DNA of 64,000 nucleotides from WHSW01 sp963828755 (GCA_963828755.1 CAWHFY010000022.1:124001-188000), one strand, 5' to 3'. Numbered from the stretch's first letter, positions 35,189 to 45,052 are shown. The notes: a model not told the origin generated them from the letters alone. Program-made: numbers and translations.

Positions 35189-36389
35189 ATGAAGAAGCTT
35201 CTCAAGACTCCATTCGCCTCCGCGCTCGCGGGGGGAGTCGTCGTCGCCGTCCTCGGCCTGGTCGCCATCGGCACCGGGCTCGTCGACGCCGGCGGCGACT
35301 CGACGACCACCACGACCACCGTGCCCGCCGACACCGCGCAGACGGCGCTCGCCTCCAACGACCAGGGCAAGGCGCTGAGCGTCAACCAGATCTACAGCGA
35401 GGACTCGCCCGGCGTCGTCTACATCACCGCCGAGCAGAAGGCCCAGTCGACCCCGTTCAACCCGTTCGGCCAGTCCCAGGGCGGGACCGCGACCGGCTCC
35501 GGGTTCGTGATCGACAACGAGCGGCCACATCCTCACCAACAACCACGTCGTGGCCGGCTCCGACAACGTCACCGTGCGCGTCGGCGGCGAGGACGGCCAG
35601 ACGTTCGACGCCAAGGTCGTCGGCAGCGATCCCTCGACCGACGTCGCGGTGCTCGCGGTCGACTCCGGGTCCGACCAGCTGCAGCCGCTCGAGCTCGGCT
35701 CGTCCTCCGGCGTCAAGGTCGGCGATCCGGTGGTCGCGATCGGCAACCCGTTCGGGCTCGACCGGACCGCGACCGCGGGCATCGTGTCCGCGGTCCAGCG
35801 CCAGATCAGCGCCCCGAACGGGTTCACGATCGAGAACGCGATCCAGACGGACGCGCCGATCAACCCCGGCAACTCGGGCGGCCCGCTGCTCGACTCCGAG
35901 GGCAAGGTCATCGGGATCAACTCGCAGATCGAGTCCGGCGGCCAGTCCGAGGGCAACGTCGGGATTGGCTTCGCCGTCCCGATCGACACCGCCCAGGAGA
36001 TCGCCCAGCAGCTGATCGCCGATGGCTCGGTGCAGCACGCCTTCATGGGCATCAGCGGCGCCGACCTCACGCCGGACATCGCGAACGTCCTCAACCTCGA
36101 TGCCAACAGCGGCGCGCTCGTCCAGGCGGTCGTTCCGGGCAGCCCCGCCGACAAGGCCGGGATCACGGCGGGCGATGCGACGATGACCGTAGGCGGCCAG
36201 CGGATTCGCGCCGGCGGCGACGTGATCACCGCGGTCGACGGCAACCCCGTCGCCGGCATGGATGACGTGATCGCCGCGGTCGACGCCAAGCAGCCCGGCG
36301 ACTCACTCCAGCTCACCCTGCTGCGCGGCGGCAACGAGCGGACCGTGAGCGTCGATCTCACGGACCGCCCGGCGCAGGCCGGCGGCTGA
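35189..36389 (+). CDS. HtrA/DegP-type serine protease with PDZ domain, frame broken
   Basis: An envelope quality-control protease. A transmembrane or signal helix (GGVVVAVLGLVAIGTG) and a Thr-rich linker lead into the protease domain. The frame breaks at 35522: skipping one C turns the CGG codon into GGC and gives GHILTNNHVV (His), then STDVAVLAVD (Asp), NPGNSGGPLLDSEGKVIGIN (Ser), and a PDZ domain (GALVQAVVPGSPADKAGI, GGDVITAVDGNPV). The repaired length is about 400 residues. It stands alone, with a bidirectional terminator after it. Confidence 0.88.
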
Positions 36390-36416
36390 CCAGACGTTCG
36401 TGGAACCCGGGCGGGC

Positions 36417-36436
36417 GGGCCGGCATCGACCGGCCC
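36417..36436. terminator. Bidirectional hairpin between convergent genes
   Basis: GGGCCGG, loop CATCGA, CCGGCCC. It is a 7-base perfect stem midway between the stops of htrA and the P5C dehydrogenase gene. There is no clear T-run. Confidence 0.55.
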
Positions 36437-36452
36437 GTTCGCTCGTCCTGGT

Positions 36453-38030
36453 TCAGCCGCGGTCGGTCTCGAGCCCGTGTCGCATGGTGTTCTCGGTGAT
36501 CACGCGCGACCGGGTGAACTGGCGCAGGTAGTCGGGGCCGCCGGCCTGCGCGCCGATCCCGGAGAGCCGGTTGCCGCCGAACGGCTGGCGGGCGACCATC
36601 GCGCCGGTGGTGGAGCGGTTGACGTAGAGGTTCCCGGCCGGGACCGAGGCCGCGACGAGCTCGATCGCCTGCGGGTCGCGTGAGAACAGCCCGGCCGTGA
36701 GCGCGAACGGGAGCGAGTCGATCAGCTCGAGGCCGTGCTCGACGCCGTCGATCTGCTCGATGCTGAGCAGCGGCCCGAAGATCTCCTCGCGCAGCGCGGC
36801 GGAGTCGGGCGCCAGGCCGCTGACCACGGCCGGGGCGGAGTACCAGCCGTCGCCCGGCACCTCACGCGCGGTGGTGGCGATGCGGCCCGCCGACGCTGCC
36901 TCCGCCCGGTAGCGCTCGACGCGATCGCGGGCGGCGGCCTCGATCAGCGGCGGCACGTCGGTCGCGAAGCTGTCGGCGGGACCGACGACGAGCGCATCGG
37001 TCGCCCCGGCGAGGCGCTCGAGCAGCTCGTCGGCGACCGCCTCGTGCGCGAGCACGCGCGACGCGGCCGAGCACTTCTGCCCGCCGTAGGCGAACGCTGA
37101 CTCGACGATCGCCGGGACCGCGTCGTCGAGGTCGGCGTCGGCGTCGACGATGACGCAGTTCTTGCCGCCCATCTCGGCGACGACCCGCTTCACCCGATCC
37201 TGGCCGGGCTGTGTATCCGCGGCGGCCCGGACGATCTCCAGCCCGACGGCGCCCGAGCCCGTGAACGCGATCAGCCCCACCCGCGGGTCGCGGACCAGCG
37301 CGGCGCCGGCGTCGCCCTCGCCAGGCAGCAGGCCGAGCGCGGCCGCCGGGACGCCCGCATCGTGCAGCGCCTCGACCAGCGCCAGCGAGCAGCCCGGCGA
37401 TTGCTCGGCGGGCTTCAGGACAACCGAGTTGCCGGCGGCGAGCGCCGCTGAGGTCATCCCCGCCGGAATCGCGAGCGGGAAGTTCCAGGGCGAGATCACA
37501 GCGGCGATCCCGACCGGCTCGTAGCGCATCGTGTTGCGCTCGCCGGGTGCCTGGGCGAGCTCCGGCCCGCGGTCGAGCGCCGCCGCACCGAGCGCGTAGT
37601 ACTCGAGGAAGTCGATCGCCTCGCAGACGTCGGCGTCGGCCTCCGGCCACGGCTTCGCGCACTCGCGCACCTCGAGCGCCGCGAGCTCGGCGCGACGGGC
37701 GCGCAGGGTCGCGGCGGCGGCGCTGAGGACCGCGGCCCGCTCCGCGCCGCTTCGCCCTCGCCACGCGCCGAGACCCCGCTCCGCGGCATCGACCGCCCGG
37801 GCGGCGTCGGCCGCGCCGGCAAGCCCGGCGACCGCGACCACCCGCTGCGGCGCGCCAGGGTCGGTCGACTCGAGTCCGGTGACGGCGCCGCGCTCGCCGT
37901 CGATCAGGATCGGCACCTCGAGCGGCAGGCGTGGCTCGAGCTCGGCGAGCGCCGCGCTCAGCCGCTCGCGCTCGGGGCCGCGGCGCAGCTCCAGCGTCGG
38001 CTCGTTGCGGAAGGTCGCCGCTTCGCTCAC
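36453..38030 (-). CDS. L-glutamate gamma-semialdehyde (P5C) dehydrogenase
   Basis: The second enzyme of proline catabolism, giving glutamate. It is a PutA-type aldehyde dehydrogenase of 525 residues. ISPWNFPLAIPAGMTSAAL, FTGSGAVGLEIV, the catalytic Glu in VVAEMGGKNCVIVDADAD, the catalytic Cys in YGGQKCSAASRVL, and EEIFGPLLSIEQ are all present. GTG 38030 is chosen because it overlaps the stop of the proline dehydrogenase gene (GTGA) and fits the family length. Confidence 0.94.
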   Translation of the reverse strand: MSEAATFRNEPTLELRRGPERERLSAALAELEPRLPLEVPILIDGERGAVTGLESTDPGAPQRVVAVAGLAGAADAARAVDAAERGLGAWRGRSGAERAAVLSAAAATLRARRAELAALEVRECAKPWPEADADVCEAIDFLEYYALGAAALDRGPELAQAPGERNTMRYEPVGIAAVISPWNFPLAIPAGMTSAALAAGNSVVLKPAEQSPGCSLALVEALHDAGVPAAALGLLPGEGDAGAALVRDPRVGLIAFTGSGAVGLEIVRAAADTQPGQDRVKRVVAEMGGKNCVIVDADADLDDAVPAIVESAFAYGGQKCSAASRVLAHEAVADELLERLAGATDALVVGPADSFATDVPPLIEAAARDRVERYRAEAASAGRIATTAREVPGDGWYSAPAVVSGLAPDSAALREEIFGPLLSIEQIDGVEHGLELIDSLPFALTAGLFSRDPQAIELVAASVPAGNLYVNRSTTGAMVARQPFGGNRLSGIGAQAGGPDYLRQFTRSRVITENTMRHGLETDRG

Positions 38031-39397
38031 GGCGCCGCCAGCAGCTCCTCGACCGGGGCGCCGCTGTGGTGGGCGCGCAGGAACGAGTCGTTGGACGAGT
38101 TCTCGAGCAGCCGTCGGACCAGGTAGGCCATCCCGGCGACCAGATCCCCGACGGGGCAGTAGCTGCGCACCCGCAGCCGGTCGGCCCGCAGCGCCTCCGC
38201 GAGCTCGTCGCCGAGCCCCCGCAGCACCTGCAGCTCCAGGTCGCGGTCCCGGCCGCCGCGGAGGCGGTTGTAGGCGATCGCGTGAGCGACCGAGCGCAGG
38301 TTGTGGCTCGCGATCTTCACCCGGACCGCGGGTCGCGCGTCGAGGAGCGTCCTGGTGAGCGCCTCGAAGTTGCGGTCGCAGTCGGCCTTGTCCTCGAACA
38401 CCGGGGTGCTCCAGCCATGCTGGCGCGCCTCGACCACCTCGTGGTCCCAGTACGCGCCCTTGACCAGCCTCACGACCAGCGGCGACGCGCGCGGCGTTTC
38501 CCGTGCCCACGCGAGCAGCCGCTCGAGCTGCTCGGGCGAGTCGCGCAGGTACGCCTGGAGGACGACCCCGGCGGACGGCCCCTCGGCGAACTCGGGCTCG
38601 GCGAGCAGGCCGAGCACGAGGTCGGTCGTCGTTTCGATCGAGTCGACCGACTCCATGTCGACGTGCAGGTGCGCGCCGCGGTCGCGGGCCAGGGCGAGCA
38701 GCGACCGCAGCCGCACCGCGGCGTCCTCGCGCCCGACCTCGGGCGCTCGCGGTCGCATCAGCGGAGTTAGCGCGGTGACCTTGACCGAGAGATTGACCCG
38801 CGGCACGGCGCCGGCCGAGTCGCGCTCCAGCCACTCGCGCTCGGGCCAGCGGGCGGTCGCTTTGCCCAGGGTCTCGAGTGCTTCGCGGCAGCGGTCGGCG
38901 TAGCGGTCGGCCTCGGCGGCGGTTACGGTCGCCTCGCCGAGGAGGTCGACCGAGCTCGCGATCCCGCTCTTCCAGAGCCGCTCGAGTGTGCCGAGCGCCG
39001 CCGCCGGGCTCTCGCCGACGATGAAGCGATGGGCCATGTGGCGGACGCCCGCCGCCGTCGCCCGGCCGAGCGCCTTGCGCCCGGCGGCGCTGTCGGCCAG
39101 ACGCAGCGCCGCCTCGATCGAGGGCGGTCGCTCGTCGACCTGATCGAGGTACGCGACCAGGTGCGAGCTGAGGTCGTCGACCGAGCGGCACGCCGGGGTG
39201 ACGTCGACGAGCCGGAAGAGAGCCGCCGAGAGCTGCTCGTCGCGCGCGGTGAACTGCATCGCCTTCTGGTCGAGCGAGCGCAGCGGGTGGCGGGCGGGGG
39301 AGGGAAAGCGGCCGGCGAGGTCACGGCCGATCCGCTGGATCTCCGCCTCGAGCTCGGGCGGCGGCGAATCAGGCCCCCCTGATCCGAGTGCGACCAC
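38027..39397 (-). CDS. Proline dehydrogenase
   Basis: Flavin-linked oxidation of proline to P5C. It has 456 residues with a TIM barrel. NLSVKVTALTPLM, LHVDMESVDSIETT, VRLVKGAYWDHE, KIASHNLRSVAHA, ELQVLRGLGDEL, YCPVGDLVAGMAYLVRRLLENSSND are family landmarks. It is translationally coupled to the dehydrogenase that follows. The pair is divergent from trpF and has only 23 bases between starts, so the promoters must overlap genes. Confidence 0.95.
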   Translation of the reverse strand: MVALGSGGPDSPPPELEAEIQRIGRDLAGRFPSPARHPLRSLDQKAMQFTARDEQLSAALFRLVDVTPACRSVDDLSSHLVAYLDQVDERPPSIEAALRLADSAAGRKALGRATAAGVRHMAHRFIVGESPAAALGTLERLWKSGIASSVDLLGEATVTAAEADRYADRCREALETLGKATARWPEREWLERDSAGAVPRVNLSVKVTALTPLMRPRAPEVGREDAAVRLRSLLALARDRGAHLHVDMESVDSIETTTDLVLGLLAEPEFAEGPSAGVVLQAYLRDSPEQLERLLAWARETPRASPLVVRLVKGAYWDHEVVEARQHGWSTPVFEDKADCDRNFEALTRTLLDARPAVRVKIASHNLRSVAHAIAYNRLRGGRDRDLELQVLRGLGDELAEALRADRLRVRSYCPVGDLVAGMAYLVRRLLENSSNDSFLRAHHSGAPVEELLAAP

Positions 39398-39420
39398 GAT
39401 CCCTACGCTACTCCGACCTG

Positions 39421-40068
39421 ATGCGAGTCAAGTTCTGCGGCATTACGACAGTCGAGGATGCGCGCGAGGCGGTCCGTCTCGGCGCCTGGGCGATCGGCCT
39501 CAACTACTGGCCGCAGAGCCCGCGCCGCTGCGACCCGGGTACCGCGGTGGCGATCAGCGCCGAGCTGCGGCGCAAGGCGATGCTGGTCGGCGTGTTCGTG
39601 AACGCGTCGCTCGATGAGATCGCGACCGCGGCCGAGGACGCGCAGCTCGGGGCGGTGCAGCTGCACGGCGACGAGGGGCCATCGTTCTGCCAGGAGGTGG
39701 CGCGCCGCACCGGCTGCAAGGTGATCAAGGCCATGCGGGTGCGAAGCGGCGCCGACGTGCGTGCCGCCGAGACGTTCCGCACCGACTACCACCTGCTCGA
39801 CGCGCACCGTCCCGAGACGCCGGGCGGCACCGGAGCGAGCTTCGACTGGGTGTTGACCGCCGAGCGCAATTCGACCGTGCCGATGATCCTGGCGGGCGGG
39901 CTGACGCCCGACAACGTCGCCGAGGCCATCGAGATCGCCAGTCCTTACGCGGTCGACGTCGCCAGCGGGATCGAGGCTGCGCCGGGGGTCAAGGACCACG
40001 CGCTGATGGCGAGCTTCGCGGAGGCGGCCGGGGTCAGGCTGCCGGCGGCCCCCGGGACCCTGCCGTGA
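39421..40068 (+). CDS. trpF: Phosphoribosylanthranilate isomerase
   Basis: An Amadori isomerase of tryptophan synthesis, 215 residues. MRVKFCGITTVEDAREAVRLGAWAIG contains the catalytic Cys. VGVFVNASLDEI, VQLHGDEGPSFC, YHLLDAHRPETPGGTGASFDW and ILAGGLTPDNVAEAI follow. ATG 39421 fits homology; an upstream ATG at 39388 would overlap the divergent gene. GTGA overlap with trpB. Confidence 0.96.
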   Translation: MRVKFCGITTVEDAREAVRLGAWAIGLNYWPQSPRRCDPGTAVAISAELRRKAMLVGVFVNASLDEIATAAEDAQLGAVQLHGDEGPSFCQEVARRTGCKVIKAMRVRSGADVRAAETFRTDYHLLDAHRPETPGGTGASFDWVLTAERNSTVPMILAGGLTPDNVAEAIEIASPYAVDVASGIEAAPGVKDHALMASFAEAAGVRLPAAPGTLP

Positions 40069-41313
40069 GCGGGCCGGCCGGGGCCGCCGGCGGGCGCGGC
40101 GCCGAGCTCGGCGTCGACGAGCGCTTCGGCCCGTACGGCGGCCGCTTCGTGCCCGAGGTGCTGATCGCCGCGCTCGACGAGCTCACCGCCGCCTGGGCCG
40201 CGGCGCGCGCCGACGCGGCTTCGCGGCGGCGCTCGACCGCCTGCTGCGCGACTTCGTCGGCCGCCCGACGCCGCTCTATCTGGCCGAGCGGCTCTCCGAG
40301 CGGGTCGGCCGCCGCGTCTACCTGAAGCGCGAGGACCTCGCCCATACCGGCGCCCACAAGATCAACAACGCGGTCGGCCAGGCGCTGCTCGCCCGCAAGA
40401 TGGGCAAGACCCGAGTGATCGCCGAGACCGGGGCCGGCCAGCACGGCGTCGCCGCGGCGACGGCGTGCGCGCTGCTCGGGCTCGACTGCATCGTCTACAT
40501 GGGGACCGAGGACATGCGCCGCCAGGCGCCCAACGTCGAGCGCATGCGCCTGCTCGGCGCCGAGGTGGCGCCGGTCGAGGTCGGCGCGCGGACCTTGAAG
40601 GAGGCCGTCAGCGCCGCGATCCGCGACTGGGTCGCGAACGTCGCCGACACCCACTACATCATCGGTTCGGCCGTCGGCCCGGCGCCGTACCCGGCGATCG
40701 TCCGCGACCTGCAACTGGTGATCGGCTCCGAGGCGCGCGAGCAGGCGCTCGCCGCCGAAGGGGGCCTGCCGGCCCGGGTGATCGCGTGCGTCGGCGGCGG
40801 CTCGAACGCGATCGGGACCTTCGTTCCGTTCGTCGACGACCCCGAGGTCGAGCTGATCGGGATCGAGGCGGCGGGGGAGGGGGTCGACAGCGGCCGCACC
40901 GGGGCCTCGCTGAGCGCCGGCGCGGTCGGCGTCCTCCACGGGGCGCTCTCGGCCGTGCTCGCCGACGAGGACGGCCAGATCCTCGAGGCGCACTCGGTCT
41001 CCGCCGGCCTCGACTATCCCGGCGTCGGCCCTCAGCACGCCTACCTGCGCGATACCGGTCGGGTCCGCTACGAGGCGGTCACCGACGACCAGGCTCTGCG
41101 CGCCTTCCGCGAGCTCGCTCGGCTCGAGGGGATCATCCCGGCGCTCGAGCCATCGCACGCGATCGCGTGGCTGCTGTCGAGCCCGCGATCGCGACCGCCG
41201 CCACTCCTCGGCTTCGCCTGCGGGGGTGCGGGGCCGGGGCCTTCGACGTCCTGACGCTCTCGGGCCGGGGCGACAAGGACCTCGCCGAAGTAGTCGCCCG
41301 CCTCGGGAGCGGC
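40065..41313 (+). CDS. trpB: Tryptophan synthase beta chain, two frame breaks, no stop
   Basis: Condenses indole with serine using PLP. The first part (FGPYGGRFVPEVLIAALDELTAAW) is separated from FAAALDRLLRDFVGRPTPLYLAERLS by a missing base at about 40219. KREDLAHTGAHKINNAVGQ holds the PLP lysine, and CVGGGSNAIGTF the phosphate loop. After EPSHAIAW the frame is lost again across a GCGAAGC-family repeat and resumes as FDVLTLSGRGDKDLAEV. The TrpB family ends here, but no stop appears: the frame runs through a heptamer array into trpA. The end coordinate marks the end of TrpB homology. Confidence 0.88.
41194..41235 (+). repeat. GCGAAGC-family repeat inside trpB 3' end
   Basis: GCCACTCCTCGGCTTCGCCT, then GCGGGGGTGCGGGG. 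It is the reverse complement of the prmA copy with matched base swaps on both sides of the TTC, keeping the small hairpin. It coincides with the loss of the trpB reading frame. Confidence 0.55.
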
Positions 41314-41335
41314 AGAGCGACGAGCGGCGAGCGAC
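41307..41335 (+). repeat. Heptanucleotide array at trpB-trpA junction
   Basis: Units GAGCGGC, (A) GAGCGAC, GAGCGGC, GAGCGAC. They occupy the position where the trpB stop and trpA start should be. Confidence 0.75.
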
Positions 41336-41340
41336 GACAC

Positions 41341-42133
41341 GAGCGCTCAATCGCCGTGCGCGTTCGCGACGGCCCGCAGGGAGGGCCGCGCTGCGCTGAT
41401 GCCGTACATGATGTCCGGCTTCCCCGACCGCGAGACGTCGGCGGCGGTGATCGATGCCTACGCGGACGCGGGCGCCGACCTGATCGAGCTCGGGGTCCCG
41501 TACTCCGATCCGCTCGCCGACGGGCCGGTGATCCATGACGCCGCGACGCGCGCGCTCGCCGCTGGGGCGACGCTCGAGTCCGCACTCGCCGACTGCGAGC
41601 GGGTCGCCGCCCAGGTTCCGGTGATCCCGATGGCCTACGCGAACATGATCCTGGCACGCGGGCCAGAGCGCTTCGCCCGCGAGCTCGCCGACGCCGGGGC
41701 GGCCGGGGCGATCGTCCCGGACCTGCCGCTCGAGGAAGGCGGCGAGGTGGCCGCCGAGCTGCGCAGCGCCGGCCTGGCCCTGATCCCGCTCGTGGCGCCG
41801 ACGACGCCGCCGGAGCGCCGGGCGCGCATCTGCGCCGAGGCCGAGGGCTTCGTCTACCTGGTCTCCGACACCCGGACGACCGGCGAGCGCGACAACCTGC
41901 CGGAATCGCTCGGCGCGCTGATCGAGGCGACCAAGGCCGATTCGCCGGTCCCGGTCGCGGTCGGCTTCGGAATCGGCACCCCGGAGCAGGCCGCGACGGT
42001 TGGCGCGGTCGCGGACGGCGTGATTATCGGCACCCGGCTGGTCCGCGCGGTCGGCGAGGCGGGTGATCCGGCCGCCGCGGGTGTCGCGGTCGGCGCCTTC
42101 ATCGAGGCGGCGCGCGCCGCGATCGAGTCCTGA
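41341..42133 (+). CDS. trpA: Tryptophan synthase alpha chain, start lost or frame broken
   Basis: Cleaves indole-3-glycerol phosphate to supply TrpB. Barrel motifs are MPYMMSGFPDRETSAAVIDAY, DLIELGVPYSDPLADGPVI (catalytic Glu and Asp) and VAVGFGIGTPEQAATVG. The first in-frame ATG (41399) misses the normal N-terminus AFATARREGRAAL, which is encoded upstream without any start codon. Skipping C41359 joins it to ERSIAV in the frame coming from trpB, implying a continuous trpB-trpA reading. The coordinate given starts at this homology. Confidence 0.85.
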
Positions 42134-42162
42134 GAACCGCCCGAACGGGTAGATTGCCGCCC

Positions 42163-42324
42163 GTGCGTTTGCTCGTCTTCACCGTCGTCGGACTGATCGC
42201 GCTGATGATCGCCTACGCCTTCTCGCTCGGCGGGACGGTCGCTGCGCTCATCTTCCTGTTCATCCTCGTCAACGGCATCATCGATCGCTGGGCGAAGCCG
42301 TTGATCGAGTGGATCAAGGCCTGA
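42163..42324 (+). CDS. Small two-helix membrane protein
   Basis: A 53-residue GTG-started product. It begins MRLLVFTVVGLIALMIAYAF, a first helix, then a Gly-containing turn and a second helix (AALIFLFILVNGIID), with a basic/Trp tail (RWAKPLIEWIKA). It resembles the tiny membrane proteins often found after trp genes in actinobacteria, but I cannot name a family. Coding is supported by a clean start and codon pattern like its neighbours. Confidence 0.55.
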   Translation: MRLLVFTVVGLIALMIAYAFSLGGTVAALIFLFILVNGIIDRWAKPLIEWIKA

Positions 42325-42398
42325 CTCGCTGACGTAACGCCTGCGACCCTCCGGTGACAGAGGCTCCGAATGGAGTCGGCTGCGAGCGAGGAGGAGCG

Positions 42399-44357
42399 AT
42401 GAACGAGGACGGGCGCGAGCTCGAGTGGCACCGGGTGCTGGACGAGGACGATCTGCCCGATGGACGCGTCACCACTGTGCATGCCGGCGTCAGGGAGCTG
42501 GCGCTGGTCCACTACGACGGCTGCTGGGCGGCGCTCGACAACCGTTGCCCGCATCAGGGAGGACCGCTCGGCGAGGGATCGATCGAGAACGGGCTGCTCC
42601 GCTGCCCCTGGCACGGCTTCGACTACGACCCCCTGACCGGTGGGTCGCCCGGCGGGTTCGTCGATCAGGCGACCTGCTTCCCGCTCGAGGTACGCGAAGA
42701 CGGCGTCTACGTAGGGGTGTCGCCGCCGGCCGTGCACGAGCGCACGGTGAGCGACGTGATGTCCGAGACGATGGTCAACTGGGGCGTGCGCCATGTGTTC
42801 GGAATGGTCGGTCACTCGAACCTCGGCCTCGCCGACGCGATCCGCCGCCGCGAGTCCGAGGGCGAGCTCACCTACATCGGGATCCGCCACGAGGGCGCTG
42901 CGGCGTTCGCAGCGTCGGCCTACGGCAAGCTCACCGGCCGTCCGGCAGCCTGCCTGACGATCGCGGGCCCGGGGGCGACGAACCTGATCACCGGGCTCTG
43001 GGACGCGAAGCTCGACCGCGCCCCGGTGCTCGCGCTGACCGGCCAGGTCGAGGAGCAGGTGCTCGGCCCGGGTGCCTTCCAGGAGGTGGACCTCGCCGCC
43101 GCGTTCGAGCCGGTGGCCGCCTGGAGCCAGACCGTGCTCCCGTCCTCCAAGCACTCCGAGCTGATGAGCCTCGCGGTCAAGAACGCAACCGTGCGCTCGC
43201 AGGTTGCTCATCTGATCTTCCCCGACGACGTGCAGACGATCCCGGCCGGCGAGGCCGAGGCATCGGGTCCCGAGGGCAGGCTCGGCGACGAGCGCATCGT
43301 CCCTGCCGAGGAATCGCTCGAGCGCGCGACGGCGCTGCTGGCGACGGCGAAGCGGCCAGTCATCATCGTCGGCTACGGAGCGCGGGAGCGCATGGACGAC
43401 GTCACGGCCCTGGCCGAGAGGCTGGGTGCGCCGGTGATCACCACGTTCAAGGCCAAGGGCCAGATCCCCGACGATCACCCGCTCGCCTGCGGCGTGCTCG
43501 GGCGCAGCGGCACGCCCGTGGCGAGCTGGGTGATGAACGAAGCGGACCTGCTGCTCGTCTTCGGCGCCTCGTTCGCCAACCACACCGGCATCTACCCGGG
43601 CCACCCGATCATCCAGGTCGATCTCGACCCGATGCAGCTCGGGAAGTTTCACCCGGTCGAGGTGCCGGTCTGGGGCGAGGTCGGGGTCACGGCGCGACTG
43701 CTCGCCACCGCGCTCGAGGGGGCCAAGCCCGCAGCGACCGATCAGGCGGGCGACGTGGCCGAGCGCAAGGCGATCTGGGCCGCCGAGAAGGCGAGCCGGC
43801 TGGCGGACGACCGCGGCTCCGGGGTCGCCTCAGCGGCGATCTTCGCGGCGCTCACGCGGGCGACCCCTGAGGACGCCGTGATCGCGGTCGACGTCGGCAA
43901 CAACACCTACTCGTTCGGGCGCTACTTCGAAACGCGCGGCACCCAGCGGGTCTTGATGTCCGGGTACCTCGGGTCGATCGGGTTCGGGTATCCGGCCGCG
44001 ATCGGCGCCTGGGCGGCGACCGACGGCGAGCGCCCGGTCCTCGCGGTCACCGGAGACGGCGGCTTCGGGCAGTACATGGGGGAGCTGCTGACCGCGGTCA
44101 AGCACGGGATGAAGATCACCCACGTGCTCGTCAACAACGGCCAGCTCGGCAAGATCTCGAAGGAGCAGCGCGCCGGTTCCTGGGACGTGTGGCAGACCGA
44201 GCTACACAACCCGAACTTCGCCGAATACGCCGAGCTCTGCGGGGCGCTCGGGATCAGGGTGACGGAGGCTTCGGAGCTCGACGGCGCCATCCGGCGCGCG
44301 TTCGAACACGACGGCCCGGCTATGGTCGAGGTGATGGCCGACGCGGAACTCGTCTGA
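42399..44357 (+). CDS. Rieske-type [2Fe-2S] domain fused to a ThDP-dependent enzyme
   Basis: A 652-residue protein. Residues 1-110 are a Rieske ferredoxin-like domain: CPH, 16 residues, then CPWH, the full CxH-x16-CxxH cluster set. Residues 120-652 are a three-domain thiamine-diphosphate enzyme of the pyruvate oxidase/acetolactate synthase group: activating Glu in GIRHEGAAAFAASAYGK, GPGATNLITGL, and the GDGGFGQYMGELLTAVKHG...NN ThDP/Mg motif. GAGGAG lies just before ATG 42399. The fused iron-sulfur domain suggests electron transfer from the ThDP intermediate, as an oxidase or dehydrogenase. The substrate is unknown. Confidence 0.88.
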   Translation: MNEDGRELEWHRVLDEDDLPDGRVTTVHAGVRELALVHYDGCWAALDNRCPHQGGPLGEGSIENGLLRCPWHGFDYDPLTGGSPGGFVDQATCFPLEVREDGVYVGVSPPAVHERTVSDVMSETMVNWGVRHVFGMVGHSNLGLADAIRRRESEGELTYIGIRHEGAAAFAASAYGKLTGRPAACLTIAGPGATNLITGLWDAKLDRAPVLALTGQVEEQVLGPGAFQEVDLAAAFEPVAAWSQTVLPSSKHSELMSLAVKNATVRSQVAHLIFPDDVQTIPAGEAEASGPEGRLGDERIVPAEESLERATALLATAKRPVIIVGYGARERMDDVTALAERLGAPVITTFKAKGQIPDDHPLACGVLGRSGTPVASWVMNEADLLLVFGASFANHTGIYPGHPIIQVDLDPMQLGKFHPVEVPVWGEVGVTARLLATALEGAKPAATDQAGDVAERKAIWAAEKASRLADDRGSGVASAAIFAALTRATPEDAVIAVDVGNNTYSFGRYFETRGTQRVLMSGYLGSIGFGYPAAIGAWAATDGERPVLAVTGDGGFGQYMGELLTAVKHGMKITHVLVNNGQLGKISKEQRAGSWDVWQTELHNPNFAEYAELCGALGIRVTEASELDGAIRRAFEHDGPAMVEVMADAELV

Positions 44358-45052
44358 TGGCGCTTGCGCCGCTCCCGCCGACGTTCGCCGAGACGCGGGA
44401 AGCCCTGCACCGAGTCGCCGAGCTCATCGTCGCGCCGGCCCGCAAGCCGGACAACGAGATCGCGCTGACTCAGACGCCGGGCGGCTTCGGGACGCCGCCG
44501 TTCGAGTTCGAGGGCCGAGCGCTCCAGGTCCGGGTCGACGGGGCCGAGCTGGTCGTCACCGAGGACGGCTCGGAGCGCCGCGGGCGGCTCGAGACGATCG
44601 CCCGCGCGGCCGAGCTCGTCGGCGCCGACCTCTTTCCGAGCGGCACCCCGACGAACTCGACGCCGCTCGGAATCGACGAGGCCGCCGCCGTCGCGCTCGG
44701 GTCCTTCTACGAGTTCGCGGCCGGGGCACTCGGCGACCTGCTCGGGACGGTGTCGCCGGCCGACGAGCCGTCGGCGATCAACCTCTGGCCCGAGCACTTC
44801 GACATCGCCTTCGAGTCCGGCCCGGAGTCGCTCGGGCGGCGCGCCAATTACGGCGCCTCGCCGGGGGACGGCGATCATCCGGAGCCATACCTCTACGTCG
44901 GCCCGTGGCAGCCACAGACCCGCGGCGGACTCTGGAACGCGACGGCGTTCGACGGCGCCGAGCTCGGTTACCGCGAGCTGCTCGACGCCGCCGATCCCCG
45001 CTCGCTCGCGGCGGATTTCTTCGCGGTTCGCCGCGAGGCGCTCGCCGACTAG
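44357..45052 (+). CDS. Conserved hypothetical protein
   Basis: I do not recognise the family. The product has 231 residues, is soluble and acidic, and has no signal peptide. Notable stretches are LTQTPGGFGTPPFEFEGR, INLWPEHFDIAFESGP and PYLYVGPWQPQTRGGLWNA, the last suggesting a beta-rich fold with conserved Trp and Tyr. Its ATG overlaps the stop of the Rieske-ThDP gene, so it may be functionally linked to that enzyme. Confidence 0.7.
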   Translation: MALAPLPPTFAETREALHRVAELIVAPARKPDNEIALTQTPGGFGTPPFEFEGRALQVRVDGAELVVTEDGSERRGRLETIARAAELVGADLFPSGTPTNSTPLGIDEAAAVALGSFYEFAAGALGDLLGTVSPADEPSAINLWPEHFDIAFESGPESLGRRANYGASPGDGDHPEPYLYVGPWQPQTRGGLWNATAFDGAELGYRELLDAADPRSLAADFFAVRREALAD

